64,000 bases of DNA from Bizionia paragorgiae (GCF_900107625.1 NZ_FNQK01000012.1:1-64000); one strand, 5' to 3'. Positions 1 to 9,069 are shown, numbered from the stretch's first letter. Numbers and translations are program-made. Notes: generated by a model from the letters alone, not told the origin.

Positions 1-5
1 ACCGT

Positions 6-1676
6 CAGACTGTCTCAAAACTTAATAAGTTTGTTGAAAACTCATTGCACTCTCTTTAGATGCTGCCTTGGTTATTTGTATCTTAAGGTATGGAATATCA
101 ACAAGGAGAAAACCGTCAACAACTCGCTTTATATGCTAGCTGTTTGGACGACATGGTCCCGCAAGACAACTCGGTACGCTTTATCGATCAGTTTGTAGAA
201 AGCATCGACCTACAGGAGATGGGGTTTGAGCCTTTACCCTCTCAAGGAAGACCACCGTATAACCCTGCAGATTTATTGAAATTGTATATCTATGGCTATA
301 TGAACCGTATGCGTTCCTCTAGACAATTAGAAAAAGAATGTCATCGTAATTTAGAAGTAATTTGGCTTTTGAAAAATTTAAAACCAGATCACAATACCAT
401 TGCGAGATTTAGAAAAGAAAACCCTAAGGCCATCAAACGTGTTTTTCGTTACAGCGTTGAGATTGCCAAAAACTTTAACCTTATTGGAGGATTGTTAATT
501 GCTGGAGATTCTACAAAACTTCGGGCACAAAACAGCAAGAAAAACAATTACAACAAAAAGAAAATTGAACGGCATCTGGCCTATATCGAGGATAAACTCA
601 AAGAACACAGCCTCGCATTAGAACAAGCAGACGGAGATAAGGCAGAAGCGCTCAGCACAGAGATAGCCAAGCATAAAAAACACCACAAGAAATACACCCG
701 TATCAAACAGGAGCTCCAGGCGGACAAAACTTCGGAAAATCCGCAATTATCCACATCAGATCCTGATAGTAGACACCAAATTGTACGGGGAATGATCACT
801 GAGGTTTGCTACACACTTCAAACTACTGTGGATGATCAAAACAAAATACTTATCGATTACAAACTAACCAATCAAAACGATAAGAAAGCCATGGGCATGA
901 TGTTGCGCCGGGCCAAATCCATTTTACGAACCAACAAGTTTACCGCCCTTTACGACAAAGGCTATCATACCGGAAGCGAGTTTTGTACGGCCCATCAGCT
1001 AGACATTAAAACGCTTGTGGCCATACCCGCCATTGGGCGTGCTAGCCAGGCACCGCATCCGAAGTACAATGCCGAGAATTTTATATACAATCAAAAAACC
1101 GATACCTACACCTGCCCCGAAGGACATAAACTAACCAGTAACCAAAGCCACTATAAAACAAGAAACTACACTTTTAAACAGTACAAAACCAAGGCGTGCA
1201 AAGGTTGTTCAGTTCGCAGTTTATGCACCAAGGCAAAAAACGGAAAAATTGTTCAACGCAGTGAGTACGCCCCATATATAGAAGCTAATGCCCATCGAGT
1301 GACCCAGAACAAACAACGCTATAAACAACGTCAGGCGCTGGTCGAACACCCTTACGGCACCTTAAAACGCCAGTGGGGCTTTGATTACATAATTACCAAA
1401 AGAAAGATAGCCGTGGCTTCGGCAGATGCCGGCTTGATGACCCTTGCCTACAACCTTAAACGACTCTTTAATCTCGGTGTAAAGTTCGATATAACGGCCG
1501 TTTGCGCTGCGCTCAATTCGTTTTTAGGGGTTATATTGCTTGCTATAACCCAATTATCCACTCAGGAAGCTTTAAAAATCGCATTCCCGAGAAATTTTAT
1601 AAAATTCATGAAATACGGAAATCTTAACCCTGCAACTGAATTTAAAAGAAAATTAGTGTAGTTTTGAGACAGACTG
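6..1676 (+). mobile_element. IS1182-family insertion sequence, complete
   Basis: A full insertion sequence with one transposase gene. The left end CAGACTGTCTCAAAACT (6-22) and right end (1660-1676) are inverted repeats of 17 bp with one mismatch. The 4-bp direct repeat CCGT flanks it at 2-5 and 1677-1680 and is the probable target duplication. Both ends and the transposase frame are intact, so it may still be mobile. It sits directly against a GTTGTGC heptamer that resembles an integron core site (1679-1685). Confidence 0.9.
90..1661 (+). CDS. IS1182-family DDE transposase
   Basis: This is a 523-residue transposase for the element that encloses it. The N-terminal part (residues about 15-115) is the DUF772-type domain, with RPPYNPADLLKLYIYGY and a HNTIARFR motif. 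The DDE catalytic triad can be read as D140 (AGDSTKLRA), D289 (YDKGYH) and E419 (VEHPYGTLKRQWG), as expected for IS4/IS1182-like enzymes. A lysine-rich coiled insert lies at about 150-215. A Cys4-type cluster (CPEGH at 342-346 and CKGC...C at 370-379) fits the zinc ribbon of this family. The length is typical and no frameshift is seen. The stop codon lies just inside the right inverted repeat. Confidence 0.92.
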   Translation: MEYQQGENRQQLALYASCLDDMVPQDNSVRFIDQFVESIDLQEMGFEPLPSQGRPPYNPADLLKLYIYGYMNRMRSSRQLEKECHRNLEVIWLLKNLKPDHNTIARFRKENPKAIKRVFRYSVEIAKNFNLIGGLLIAGDSTKLRAQNSKKNNYNKKKIERHLAYIEDKLKEHSLALEQADGDKAEALSTEIAKHKKHHKKYTRIKQELQADKTSENPQLSTSDPDSRHQIVRGMITEVCYTLQTTVDDQNKILIDYKLTNQNDKKAMGMMLRRAKSILRTNKFTALYDKGYHTGSEFCTAHQLDIKTLVAIPAIGRASQAPHPKYNAENFIYNQKTDTYTCPEGHKLTSNQSHYKTRNYTFKQYKTKACKGCSVRSLCTKAKNGKIVQRSEYAPYIEANAHRVTQNKQRYKQRQALVEHPYGTLKRQWGFDYIITKRKIAVASADAGLMTLAYNLKRLFNLGVKFDITAVCAALNSFLGVILLAITQLSTQEALKIAFPRNFIKFMKYGNLNPATEFKRKLV

Positions 1677-1678
1677 CC

Positions 1679-1685
1679 GTTGTGC
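1679..1685 (+). repeat. Integron core-like heptamer GTTGTGC
   Basis: GTTGTGC resembles the R' core (GTTRRRY) where integron cassettes are joined. It lies immediately right of the insertion sequence and 24 nt before the first small ORF. With the GCATAAC...GTAATGC pair at 2264-2396 it could bound one cassette. This is inference from a seven-base match plus spacing. Confidence 0.3.
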
Positions 1686-1709
1686 GCAATTTGACCAAAC
1701 CATAACATA

Positions 1710-2255
1710 TTGAAAAAGACTTTAAATAAAATATTATTCCCGTTCAATGTTTTTATGACAGCATTTGGACTAATTAACTTTGGAGATGATATTTTCCCAG
1801 CTTTCGTAAAATGGGTTGATTTCATAAAATACGGATTGGATTTTGTTGCAAAAATTCGAGATATAGTTTTAATTCCATTGACTTTTCCGATTGACAAACT
1901 ATTCGGACTTGAATTATTGGATTGGTATAAAAGTTATCTTTTCATCGGACTTTTATTCTTGAACACATTTAATTTTTCATATAAAAAAATTTGTGGGCAT
2001 TTTAGTTCAAGTTCAATGATTACTCTTTGCTTTGGCGAACAAAAATGGAGAGTAGCTTTAATGATTTTATTGAGAATATTTGTTTGGCCAATATTCATCT
2101 TGGAATTAATTCGTCATTACATGCATGGACATCATAAGAGAAAACATAACGTTTATACACTTTGGGGAAAATATTTGTTTTGGGTAGATATAACTACATT
2201 ACTCATAATTTTCCTGAATTGGATTTGGATTAGAATAATGTTGAGTTTTGAATAA
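1710..2255 (+). CDS. Hypothetical multi-pass membrane protein
   Basis: I do not recognise this 181-residue protein. It starts at a TTG codon (TTGAAAAAGACT); no in-frame ATG lies nearby upstream. The sequence is very hydrophobic and aromatic, with about three or four probable membrane segments: one N-terminal, one near 100-115 (SYLFIGLLFLNTF), one near 130-150 and one C-terminal (WVDITTLLIIFLNWIWI). A basic histidine-rich stretch (HYMHGHHKRKHN) precedes the last segment and could lie in the cytoplasm. The gene stands alone, AT-rich, ending 8 nt before a GCATAAC box, as cassette genes do. No function is assigned. Confidence 0.6.
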   Translation: MKKTLNKILFPFNVFMTAFGLINFGDDIFPAFVKWVDFIKYGLDFVAKIRDIVLIPLTFPIDKLFGLELLDWYKSYLFIGLLFLNTFNFSYKKICGHFSSSSMITLCFGEQKWRVALMILLRIFVWPIFILELIRHYMHGHHKRKHNVYTLWGKYLFWVDITTLLIIFLNWIWIRIMLSFE

Positions 2256-2263
2256 AAAACCGA

Positions 2264-2396
2264 GCATAACAATGTGTAATCTCAATTATGACACATTCAA
2301 CTACGTACGAATCGACTCGAAATTGCTAAATTCAGTGCTGAACCGAAAACTAATAACTTAAAAGCCGTAACTGACGGTGATAGGAGAACGTAATGC
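2264..2396 (+). repeat. attC-like site (GCATAAC ... GTAATGC)
   Basis: GCATAAC (2264-2270) and GTAATGC (2390-2396) are complementary at six of seven positions and would be the R'' and R' boxes of an attC recombination site. The 133-bp length is within the range of chromosomal integron attC sites. The upstream ORF stops 8 nt before it and the next gene starts 27-39 nt after it, which is cassette spacing. The inner L boxes are not clear, so this is a tentative call. Confidence 0.35.
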
Positions 2397-2434
2397 GGAA
2401 ATGACGAGATATTATCAATATATTGAAAAATCAT

Positions 2435-2869
2435 ATGAATAAAGTCTACAAATACCAAACTGATTTTGATCAAATCAAAAATATCTGTAACTGTCCACAA
2501 TCAGAATATTTTGAGTATTCCGAAAAAGAATCATTCAGATTTGTTTTTTCGGACAATGCACATCCAAACAATTTTCTTCCACCAGCAAAGATTAATCCGA
2601 AAAGGTTTCTTTCAAAATCAGAACTGGAGAGATGCGAAGCATTGGGTTTATCAATGTATGGAAAAAAATCAGGTGCAATTGATAAATTTAATGATTTGAT
2701 AGCTACCTTTAAGAACTTTAAAAAAGTAATTGGTACACATATTGCAATTGGTATAATTGAAAAAGAAGATGGGCATATCACTGACGAAGACGAAATAACT
2801 CACTTTGATATGTACGAATTTAAAGATATTGATTTATCAAAGAAGTTTAATATAATCGAAGAGTTATAA
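2435..2869 (+). CDS. Hypothetical protein, first gene of a two-gene unit
   Basis: This 144-residue soluble protein is not recognised. I prefer the ATG at 2435; a TTG at 2423 would add four residues (MKNH). It has no signal peptide or membrane segment. The central part is mixed charged and hydrophobic (FLSKSELERCEALGLSMYGKK); the C-terminal third is acidic (EKEDGHITDEDEITHFDMYE). Its stop overlaps the start of the next gene by one base (TAATG), so the two are almost certainly co-transcribed and translationally coupled. The pairing of a small acidic protein with a larger partner, next to a restriction system, would suit a defence or toxin-type module, but no catalytic motif supports that. Confidence 0.6.
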   Translation: MNKVYKYQTDFDQIKNICNCPQSEYFEYSEKESFRFVFSDNAHPNNFLPPAKINPKRFLSKSELERCEALGLSMYGKKSGAIDKFNDLIATFKNFKKVIGTHIAIGIIEKEDGHITDEDEITHFDMYEFKDIDLSKKFNIIEEL

Positions 2870-4140
2870 TGGAACAGGTTAAAGAAACACTCATACCGAA
2901 AAATTCTTTACCAAAGATGATTAAGATTAAAGACTTAATCTACTTTGACGGTCCATTATTATCTCACTTTGAAACTATTTATAATGAAAACTTTTTGTTC
3001 TATTGGGTTGATACTAATCAAGATTTTAATCGATGGTTAATTTTCAGAACATCAGAAGAGCTTCTAGATAAATATCTTGAAAAGAAGAAGTCACTTCTCG
3101 AGCTTATGACTGACGAAAATATTGGTAATTTTTATAAAGTAGATATTGACAACGATTTAAATTACAACAATTTATCTATTATCGAATTTAAAGATATTCC
3201 AGAATCTTATCTTCCAGAAAAAAATAGTTTTTACAAATTCCAAAGTATTAATTCAGATGACGAATTAAAATATATTTCAGAAAAGCAAAATGTTGGAGTT
3301 TTACAAGCTTACTATAATGAATCCTCAAAAATTGGGAAAGGCACTATTGAACTCGAAATTTTAGCTGAATCCTTAAATGATTTTAGCAAGATAAATAAAG
3401 GAATAAGGAAAGCGTTTATAGTAAAGGAAAGATCTAATTTTAATAAAACAAAATCAAAAAACAGTCAAAATAAATTTGATGAACAAGCAGTTCTACAAGC
3501 TTCTTCTTTTCATTATTTTGGCAATACTTCAAGGTCATTTGGAGCATTATTTAAACCTGCTTCACAACAATCTAATTTCCCAAGTTTGATTAGTGTAGAA
3601 GATAGGTATGTTGAGTTTTTAGTAAAGTTTTTTCAGAGTTCATCTGATAAAAATGAATTTACTGCGTATATAAAAGATGTTGATAAAACGGTAATTGATA
3701 GTTATAAAAAACTATTAGGAATAATTAAAAAATCTAAAATTCAGTTTAATTTAAATTATCAAAATAGCACGTCCAATTTCAATACTTCAAAAAAAATAAG
3801 TTATTCTTTAGCTGGAGATATTTTAAACAATATTAATGATTTGGTTTATGATAATTCCAGAGATGTCTATTTAACAGGTCGATTTACTGCGTTAAATCTC
3901 AAAACAGGTCATTATACTTTTGAAAGTGTTAGTGAAGAACAAAAATTGATTGAAATTTCGACTGGTTACCTTGATAGTGATCGAAGAGAGATGTCTTGGA
4001 AGATAAAATGGGAAAAACTATATAATGTAGTCATAACGAGAAAAGAAGAAAAGAAAACTGGACACAAAAAGATTAAAGAAATTGATACTTTAGTTTCATT
4101 TTGCGAAATAGAAGGTCTTACTTTCAATGAACAAGAATAG
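2869..4140 (+). CDS. Hypothetical protein, possible DUF6575-like N-terminal domain
   Basis: A 423-residue cytoplasmic-looking protein, no signal or membrane segment. Residues about 18-100 (LIYFDGPLLSHFE..., then FRTSEELLDKYLEKKKSLLEL) recall the DUF6575 pattern of small phage-defence or accessory proteins, but I could not confirm this. The rest is Lys/Asn/Ser-rich with predicted alternating helices and strands, and contains no nuclease, ATPase or methyltransferase motif that I can read. It overlaps the upstream gene by one base. Low GC and heavy use of AAA/AAT codons match the surrounding accessory DNA. Confidence 0.6.
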   Translation: MEQVKETLIPKNSLPKMIKIKDLIYFDGPLLSHFETIYNENFLFYWVDTNQDFNRWLIFRTSEELLDKYLEKKKSLLELMTDENIGNFYKVDIDNDLNYNNLSIIEFKDIPESYLPEKNSFYKFQSINSDDELKYISEKQNVGVLQAYYNESSKIGKGTIELEILAESLNDFSKINKGIRKAFIVKERSNFNKTKSKNSQNKFDEQAVLQASSFHYFGNTSRSFGALFKPASQQSNFPSLISVEDRYVEFLVKFFQSSSDKNEFTAYIKDVDKTVIDSYKKLLGIIKKSKIQFNLNYQNSTSNFNTSKKISYSLAGDILNNINDLVYDNSRDVYLTGRFTALNLKTGHYTFESVSEEQKLIEISTGYLDSDRREMSWKIKWEKLYNVVITRKEEKKTGHKKIKEIDTLVSFCEIEGLTFNEQE

Positions 4141-4464
4141 GCACTGCAAACAATATCATATATAGTTTATTGCTGGCTTCTCGCCTACTGGCGAAAGCCC
4201 TCTTGAACTTTTTTGCTTGTGATTATTTAACAATAGCAGCTAATCCGGTACAGTCCCATTTTCCATAAACTGAAAATACAAAGTGATGTAAATCATATTT
4301 ATTTTCTTGCTAATGCTCAATTCCAACGCTTGACAAAAAAAAGAGCTAGCCCTTTCCGAGCACACATACTCACCTTTAGAATATTGACGCTTTACATCCT
4401 ATTTATTGAGATAAATTAAAATACTTGACTATTTTAGTGGCAGAAAAAGAACACCTGAAAGGAA
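4141..4464. other. Intergenic stretch with one hairpin
   Basis: No gene is supported here. A GC-rich stem-loop at 4175-4199 (GGCTTCTCGCC / GGCGAAAGCC with loop TACT and one bulge) follows the two-gene unit but has no clean T-run after it. On the minus strand a short peptide frame (VYGKWDCTGLAAIVK then stop, around 4225-4270) might be the tail of a lost gene. The stretch leads into the decayed regulator at 4465. Confidence 0.4.
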
Positions 4465-4617
4465 GTGCTGGATCCGAAAGGAGTTAAACAAAATTGGTTG
4501 GTTGAAAAACTGGGCAAAAGCTACAATATGGTAAATGCTTGTGCTTAATAGAGACAACAACCGGGATTGGAAACCTTAATGGATATTGCCAATATTTTAG
4601 ATCTGGACGTGAAATAA
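4465..4617 (+). pseudogene. Decayed XRE-type HTH regulator
   Basis: Reading from GTG 4465 gives KQNWLVEKLGKSYNMVN, then two adjacent stops (TAA TAG at 4546-4551), then in the same frame RQQPGLETLMDIANILDLDV and a stop. Both halves match the usual Bacteroidota XRE repressor that precedes restriction-modification genes, in which the missing residues read roughly SYVQN. The frame is continuous, so this is nonsense decay, not a frameshift. No good start is seen upstream: a TGA lies in frame at 4456. The intact mod gene begins 31 nt after it. An active version would be expected to time expression of the methylase and nuclease. Confidence 0.75.
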
Positions 4618-4648
4618 TTAATAATACCTAATAAAGAGAATAAAGAAT

Positions 4649-6253
4649 ATGCCAACACTTAACTGGATAGGAAAAGATAAAGTAGTTAGCCACCACCAAG
4701 ATGTGCCATTCAGAGTATTGGAACATAAATATGGTTTTACAGCTAAAAATGGCGACCAAACTGAACCAACGGAAAGCGGAAATAAAATAATTCACGGAGA
4801 CAATTTAGAAGCTCTCAAAAGTTTATTGCCAGAATACGAAGGAAAAATAAAGTGCATCTACATTGACCCACCATATAACACAGGAAATGAAAGTTGGGTG
4901 TATAATGACAATGTAAACCATCCAAAAATTAAAAAATGGTTGGGAGAAGTTGTTGGTAAAGATGGAGAAGATTTAACAAGACATGACAAATGGTTATGTA
5001 TGATGTATCCAAGATTACAGCTTTTGCATAAGCTTTTAGCGGATGATGGAGCAATATTTATCTCTATTGATGATAATGAGCAAGCCAACTTGAAGTTGAT
5101 ATGCGATGAAATATTTGGAATAAGAAATTATATTGCAACATTAGTCTGGAAAAAGAAAGCAGGCGGAGGAGCTGATGCTAGATTTTTTGCTAATGATCAC
5201 GAATATTTGTTATGTTATTGTAAGAATATAACAAATCAAGATAGGTTTTACACAGGTCTTTCAGAAAAATTGAGGCAAGAATATAAATACAAAGATGATA
5301 ATTTTGAAAAATACGGAGCTTATAAAAGAAAAAACTTACATCAAACAGGTATAGATTCAAACCGTCCTAATTTAAACTATGAAATATTAATGCCAGATGG
5401 AACTATCAAATTGCCACCAACAATTTGGAGATGGAGTAAAGAAAAGTTTGAAAGTGAACTATCACTGGGTAAAATCGACTTTGTTAAGAATAGAAAAGGA
5501 GAGTGGCAAGTATATACAAAAATGTATCAATTTTCAGATGATGGACAAGAATACAAAACTAAACCAAGATCAATCTTGCTTGAAAATGGATTAACAAGAG
5601 ATGGAAATATAGAACTAAAAAATATTTTTAAAAGTAAGGTATTTGACTATTCAAAACCCTCAAAATTAATAATGCATTTGCTAAATATTATTTCTAATAA
5701 AAACTCAATTATTCTTGATTCTTTTGCTGGTTCAGGAACAACAGCTCAAGCAGTTTTAAATTTAAACAAACAAGATGGTGGTAATCGCAAGTTTATTCTT
5801 GTAGAAATGGAAGACTATGCTAATGGCATTACTGCTGAAAGAGTAAAGAGAGTTGCCAAAGGTTATGGCAAAGACAAAAAAGCAGTTGAAGGTACTGGTG
5901 GGACTTTCGATTTTTATGAATTAGGCTTACCGATTTTTGATGATAATCAAAACTTAAACGAAGAAGTCTGCACAGAAAAAATACGAGAATACATTTGGTT
6001 TTCAGAAACAAGAACACCTTTTAAACCTCCAAAAGAAATTAATTACTTTTTAGGCAAAAAAGATGATTCAGTTTATTATTTCATCTACGAAAAAAGCAAA
6101 CTAACAACTTTAGATTTTGATGCTTTAGAACTTATAAAAAATAAAGGAGAACAATATGTTATTTATGCAGATAACTGTTTGCTTCCTAAAGATTTTATGG
6201 CTAAAAATAATATCATATTCAAAAAAATACCAAGAGACATTACAAGATTTTAA
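4649..6253 (+). CDS. mod: Type III restriction-modification DNA methyltransferase (Mod)
   Basis: This 534-residue enzyme would methylate adenine N6 in the recognition site of a type III system and carry its sequence specificity. Motif IV is DPPY at residues 73-76 and the AdoMet motif I is FAGSGTT at 359-365. The order, with DPPY before FxGxG, is the beta class used by type III Mod proteins. The region between (about 165-330) is the likely target recognition domain. The N-terminal start (PTLNWIGKDKV) is typical of this subfamily. Only 3 nt separate it from the res gene, so the two form an operon. No simple-sequence repeat that would indicate phase variation is seen in or before the gene. Confidence 0.92.
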   Translation: MPTLNWIGKDKVVSHHQDVPFRVLEHKYGFTAKNGDQTEPTESGNKIIHGDNLEALKSLLPEYEGKIKCIYIDPPYNTGNESWVYNDNVNHPKIKKWLGEVVGKDGEDLTRHDKWLCMMYPRLQLLHKLLADDGAIFISIDDNEQANLKLICDEIFGIRNYIATLVWKKKAGGGADARFFANDHEYLLCYCKNITNQDRFYTGLSEKLRQEYKYKDDNFEKYGAYKRKNLHQTGIDSNRPNLNYEILMPDGTIKLPPTIWRWSKEKFESELSLGKIDFVKNRKGEWQVYTKMYQFSDDGQEYKTKPRSILLENGLTRDGNIELKNIFKSKVFDYSKPSKLIMHLLNIISNKNSIILDSFAGSGTTAQAVLNLNKQDGGNRKFILVEMEDYANGITAERVKRVAKGYGKDKKAVEGTGGTFDFYELGLPIFDDNQNLNEEVCTEKIREYIWFSETRTPFKPPKEINYFLGKKDDSVYYFIYEKSKLTTLDFDALELIKNKGEQYVIYADNCLLPKDFMAKNNIIFKKIPRDITRF

Positions 6254-6256
6254 ATT

Positions 6257-8896
6257 ATGGAATTAAAAAGCTACCAACATAAAGTAATAGAAAATCTTGA
6301 GGAATATTTAGTATATGTTCAAGAATATAAAAATGTATCGCTCGCATTTAATCAATATTGGGAAGATAAGATTGGGCCATATAATCCTTTGGATAATACA
6401 GGAATGCAACCTTACAAAAATAACATCCCAAATTCAGCACACGTTTGTATAAAAGTGCCAACAGCTGGCGGAAAAACCTTTATTGCTGTAAACGCTCTAC
6501 ATTCTATTTTTTCAGCTTACGATACAAGTAAAACAAAAGCAGTTATTTGGTTAGTTCCTTGGAGTAATTTATTACAACAAACTGTAAACGCTTTATCAAA
6601 TCCAGAGCATCCTTATCGCCAAAAGCTAAATGCTCTTTTTAATAATAAAGTTGAGATTTACCAAAAAGAAGATTTATTGCAAGGTTCAAATTTTAATCCA
6701 ACAGTTGTAAAAGAACAATTGAGCATTTTTGTTTTGAGTTTTGCAAGTTTAAGAGCAAAAAATAAAGAAGACAGAAAAGTCTATCAAGAAAACGGACAAT
6801 TAGAATCTTTTGTTCCACAATACGCAAATAGAAATCACCTTTTAGAAGATGTTGACGACACAGCTTTAATAAATGTAATTAGAAGTTTGCATCCTGTTTT
6901 AGTGGTTGACGAAAGCCATAATGCAGAAAGTGATTTGAGCGTAGATATGCTAAAAAACTTAAATCCATCATTCATTTTAGATTTAACAGCAACACCAAAA
7001 GACAATAGTAATATTGTGAGTTTAGTTCCTGCAATAGAATTAAAAAAGGAACATATGGTTAAACTTCCTGTTATCGTTTACAACAATCACGATAAAACAG
7101 AAGTCATAAACAATGCTTTGCATTTACAACGCAAATTGGAAAACTTGGCAATAAAGCAAGAAAAAGATGGCGGTAAATACATTCGCCCAATCGTTTTATT
7201 TCAAGCACAACCAAAAACAAAAAACGACAATACAACTTTTGAGAAACTAAAAGAACAATTATTGAGTTTAGGTATTCCCGAAAATCAAATAAAAATCAAA
7301 ACAGCGAATATTGATGAACTTAAAAGCATTCCAGATTTACAGAGTAAAGATTGTGAAGTTCGTTACATAATTACAATAAATGCTTTGAAAGAAGGTTGGG
7401 ATTGTCCTTTTGCATACATCTTGGCATCATTGGCTGACAAATCAAGTGCAGTAGATGTTGAACAAATTTTAGGTCGTGTACTTCGTCAACCTTACGTTCA
7501 AAAACATAAAGCATTTCAATTAAATCTTTCCTATGTGCTAACAGCTTCGGCAAAATTTAATGACACTTTGCAAAGTATTGTTGAAGGTTTAAAAGCATCT
7601 GGATTTAGTGGGAATGAACACAGAGTTTCAGATAAAATGACAGAAGAAGAAAAACAACAAGAAGTTGTAAATCCTGTTGATTCTTTTCTATTTCCAGAGC
7701 AACAAAAAGAAACTGAAGAAGAAACAATTGATAAAGGGCGTATTTCTTTTGACCCAAATGCGAAAGAAGAAGACATTGAAGATACTTCTGTAATTACAGA
7801 AATAGAAACAATGGCAGAAGAACAAAACAAAGAATTAGAACAGCAAATACAGGAGCAAGAAAAACAACCAGTTGACGAAAATATTTTTCAAGAAATGGGA
7901 GATAAAGTAAAACGTTATCGAGTAAAAGAAGCAAATAAAGAAATTATTGATAAAATAGATTTTCCTCAATTTTTTCTAAAAGTAACAGCAAGTGACATTT
8001 TTGGTACTGACCAAGAATTATTGAACAGAGAATCTTTATTGAAAGATTTCAAACTTTCAGATGAAGATATAAAAATTGACTTTGACAAAATCTCATCAGA
8101 TTTATATAAAGTAGATTTAACAGAAACTGTAAAAGATAATTATACACCAGATTGGGTGAAAATTGAAGAAAGTCAAGTAAAAGACCCAATTGCAGAATAC
8201 ATTTTAGCCAAACCAAAAGATGCCCAAATAAGCGATATAACGCACCAAATTATGCAGATTATTGGAAATATGTATCCAATTCCAGACCAAGAAATTAAAG
8301 TTTATGTTGGTAGAATTTTAAAAGGAATGAACGCAGAACAAATGCGTGACATTTTAGTTAGAAAATGGAGTTATACCGACAAAATAAAAGCACACATTAG
8401 AAAATTATCGGACGCTTACGCAGAAACGAGGTTTATGGATTTAATTAAATCAAAACGAATAACTGCAAAAGAAAACTGGAAATTAGGAAAGGAAATTGTT
8501 CCTGGAAGCGTTGGTTCTTCAATCGGAAACTCATTGTACGAAAAAGAAGGAACAATGAATAATTTTGAGGAAAGAGTAATAATGGAAATCGGAACTTCTT
8601 CTAATATTGAGTTTTGGCATAGAAATTTAGAAAGAGGAAAAGGATTTTACATCAACGGATTTAAAGCCAATCATTATCCTGACTTTATTTTGAGAACTAA
8701 ATCTGGAAAAACAATTTTAATAGAAACGAAAGGAGACCATTTAGATGGTTCTGACAGCGAAGGAAAATGCAGACTCGGAAATGAATGGGAAAGACTAGCT
8801 GGACACGACTTTTCTTATTTTATGATTTTTGATAAAAAGGAAGTTGATGGAGCATTTACATTGGACAAGGCAAAGGAATTGATAAGTGCAATGTAA
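6257..8896 (+). CDS. res: Type III restriction endonuclease / helicase subunit (Res)
   Basis: An 879-residue superfamily 2 translocase and nuclease. Motif I is TAGGKT at residues 69-74, motif II is DESH at 218-221, motif III is TATP at 244-247, and motif VI is EQILGRVLRQP. An acidic linker (about 485-555) separates the helicase core from the C-terminal part. The C-terminal nuclease is a PD-(D/E)xK fold read as D809...E823-T-K825 in DFILRTKSGKTILIETK. All key residues are present, so the system looks functional. It follows mod directly and would cleave when it meets unmethylated sites in inverse orientation. Confidence 0.92.
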   Translation: MELKSYQHKVIENLEEYLVYVQEYKNVSLAFNQYWEDKIGPYNPLDNTGMQPYKNNIPNSAHVCIKVPTAGGKTFIAVNALHSIFSAYDTSKTKAVIWLVPWSNLLQQTVNALSNPEHPYRQKLNALFNNKVEIYQKEDLLQGSNFNPTVVKEQLSIFVLSFASLRAKNKEDRKVYQENGQLESFVPQYANRNHLLEDVDDTALINVIRSLHPVLVVDESHNAESDLSVDMLKNLNPSFILDLTATPKDNSNIVSLVPAIELKKEHMVKLPVIVYNNHDKTEVINNALHLQRKLENLAIKQEKDGGKYIRPIVLFQAQPKTKNDNTTFEKLKEQLLSLGIPENQIKIKTANIDELKSIPDLQSKDCEVRYIITINALKEGWDCPFAYILASLADKSSAVDVEQILGRVLRQPYVQKHKAFQLNLSYVLTASAKFNDTLQSIVEGLKASGFSGNEHRVSDKMTEEEKQQEVVNPVDSFLFPEQQKETEEETIDKGRISFDPNAKEEDIEDTSVITEIETMAEEQNKELEQQIQEQEKQPVDENIFQEMGDKVKRYRVKEANKEIIDKIDFPQFFLKVTASDIFGTDQELLNRESLLKDFKLSDEDIKIDFDKISSDLYKVDLTETVKDNYTPDWVKIEESQVKDPIAEYILAKPKDAQISDITHQIMQIIGNMYPIPDQEIKVYVGRILKGMNAEQMRDILVRKWSYTDKIKAHIRKLSDAYAETRFMDLIKSKRITAKENWKLGKEIVPGSVGSSIGNSLYEKEGTMNNFEERVIMEIGTSSNIEFWHRNLERGKGFYINGFKANHYPDFILRTKSGKTILIETKGDHLDGSDSEGKCRLGNEWERLAGHDFSYFMIFDKKEVDGAFTLDKAKELISAM

Positions 8897-9036
8897 TAGA
8901 GCATAAAGGGCTTCCTCGTGTCTTGTAAATTAAAAATTGCTTTTATACCAAATTTGGAAAGATTGCTTAAATACCAGTTACTAACAAGATGTGAGAAGTA
9001 CTGATGTAATAGGCTATCCTATGGGTTTTTGAATAT

Positions 9037-9069
9037 TTGCGAATTAAGCCATTTGTTTTCATAACTTTG
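9037..9069 (+). promoter_or_regulatory. Candidate Bacteroidota promoter
   Basis: TTG at 9037-9039 and TAACTTTG at 9062-9069 are separated by 22 nt, close to the flavobacterial consensus TTG-N~20-TAnnTTTG. It points right towards a terminator only 40-70 nt away, so it may drive a very short RNA. The upstream box overlaps the candidate attachment repeat at 9031-9040. Confidence 0.4.

Noticed and set aside
1562-1897. Minus-strand open frame across the right end of the IS
   Set aside because: It is the reverse of the transposase end and of the next gene, with no independent support.
4225-4270. Minus-strand peptide VYGKWDCTGLAAIVK as a gene remnant
   Set aside because: Fifteen residues are too few to identify a family, and no upstream frame continues it.
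4141-4300. Third attC-like site after the two-gene unit
   Set aside because: GCACTGCAAAC near 4141 is suggestive, but no complementary GTTRRRY core could be found at a sensible distance.
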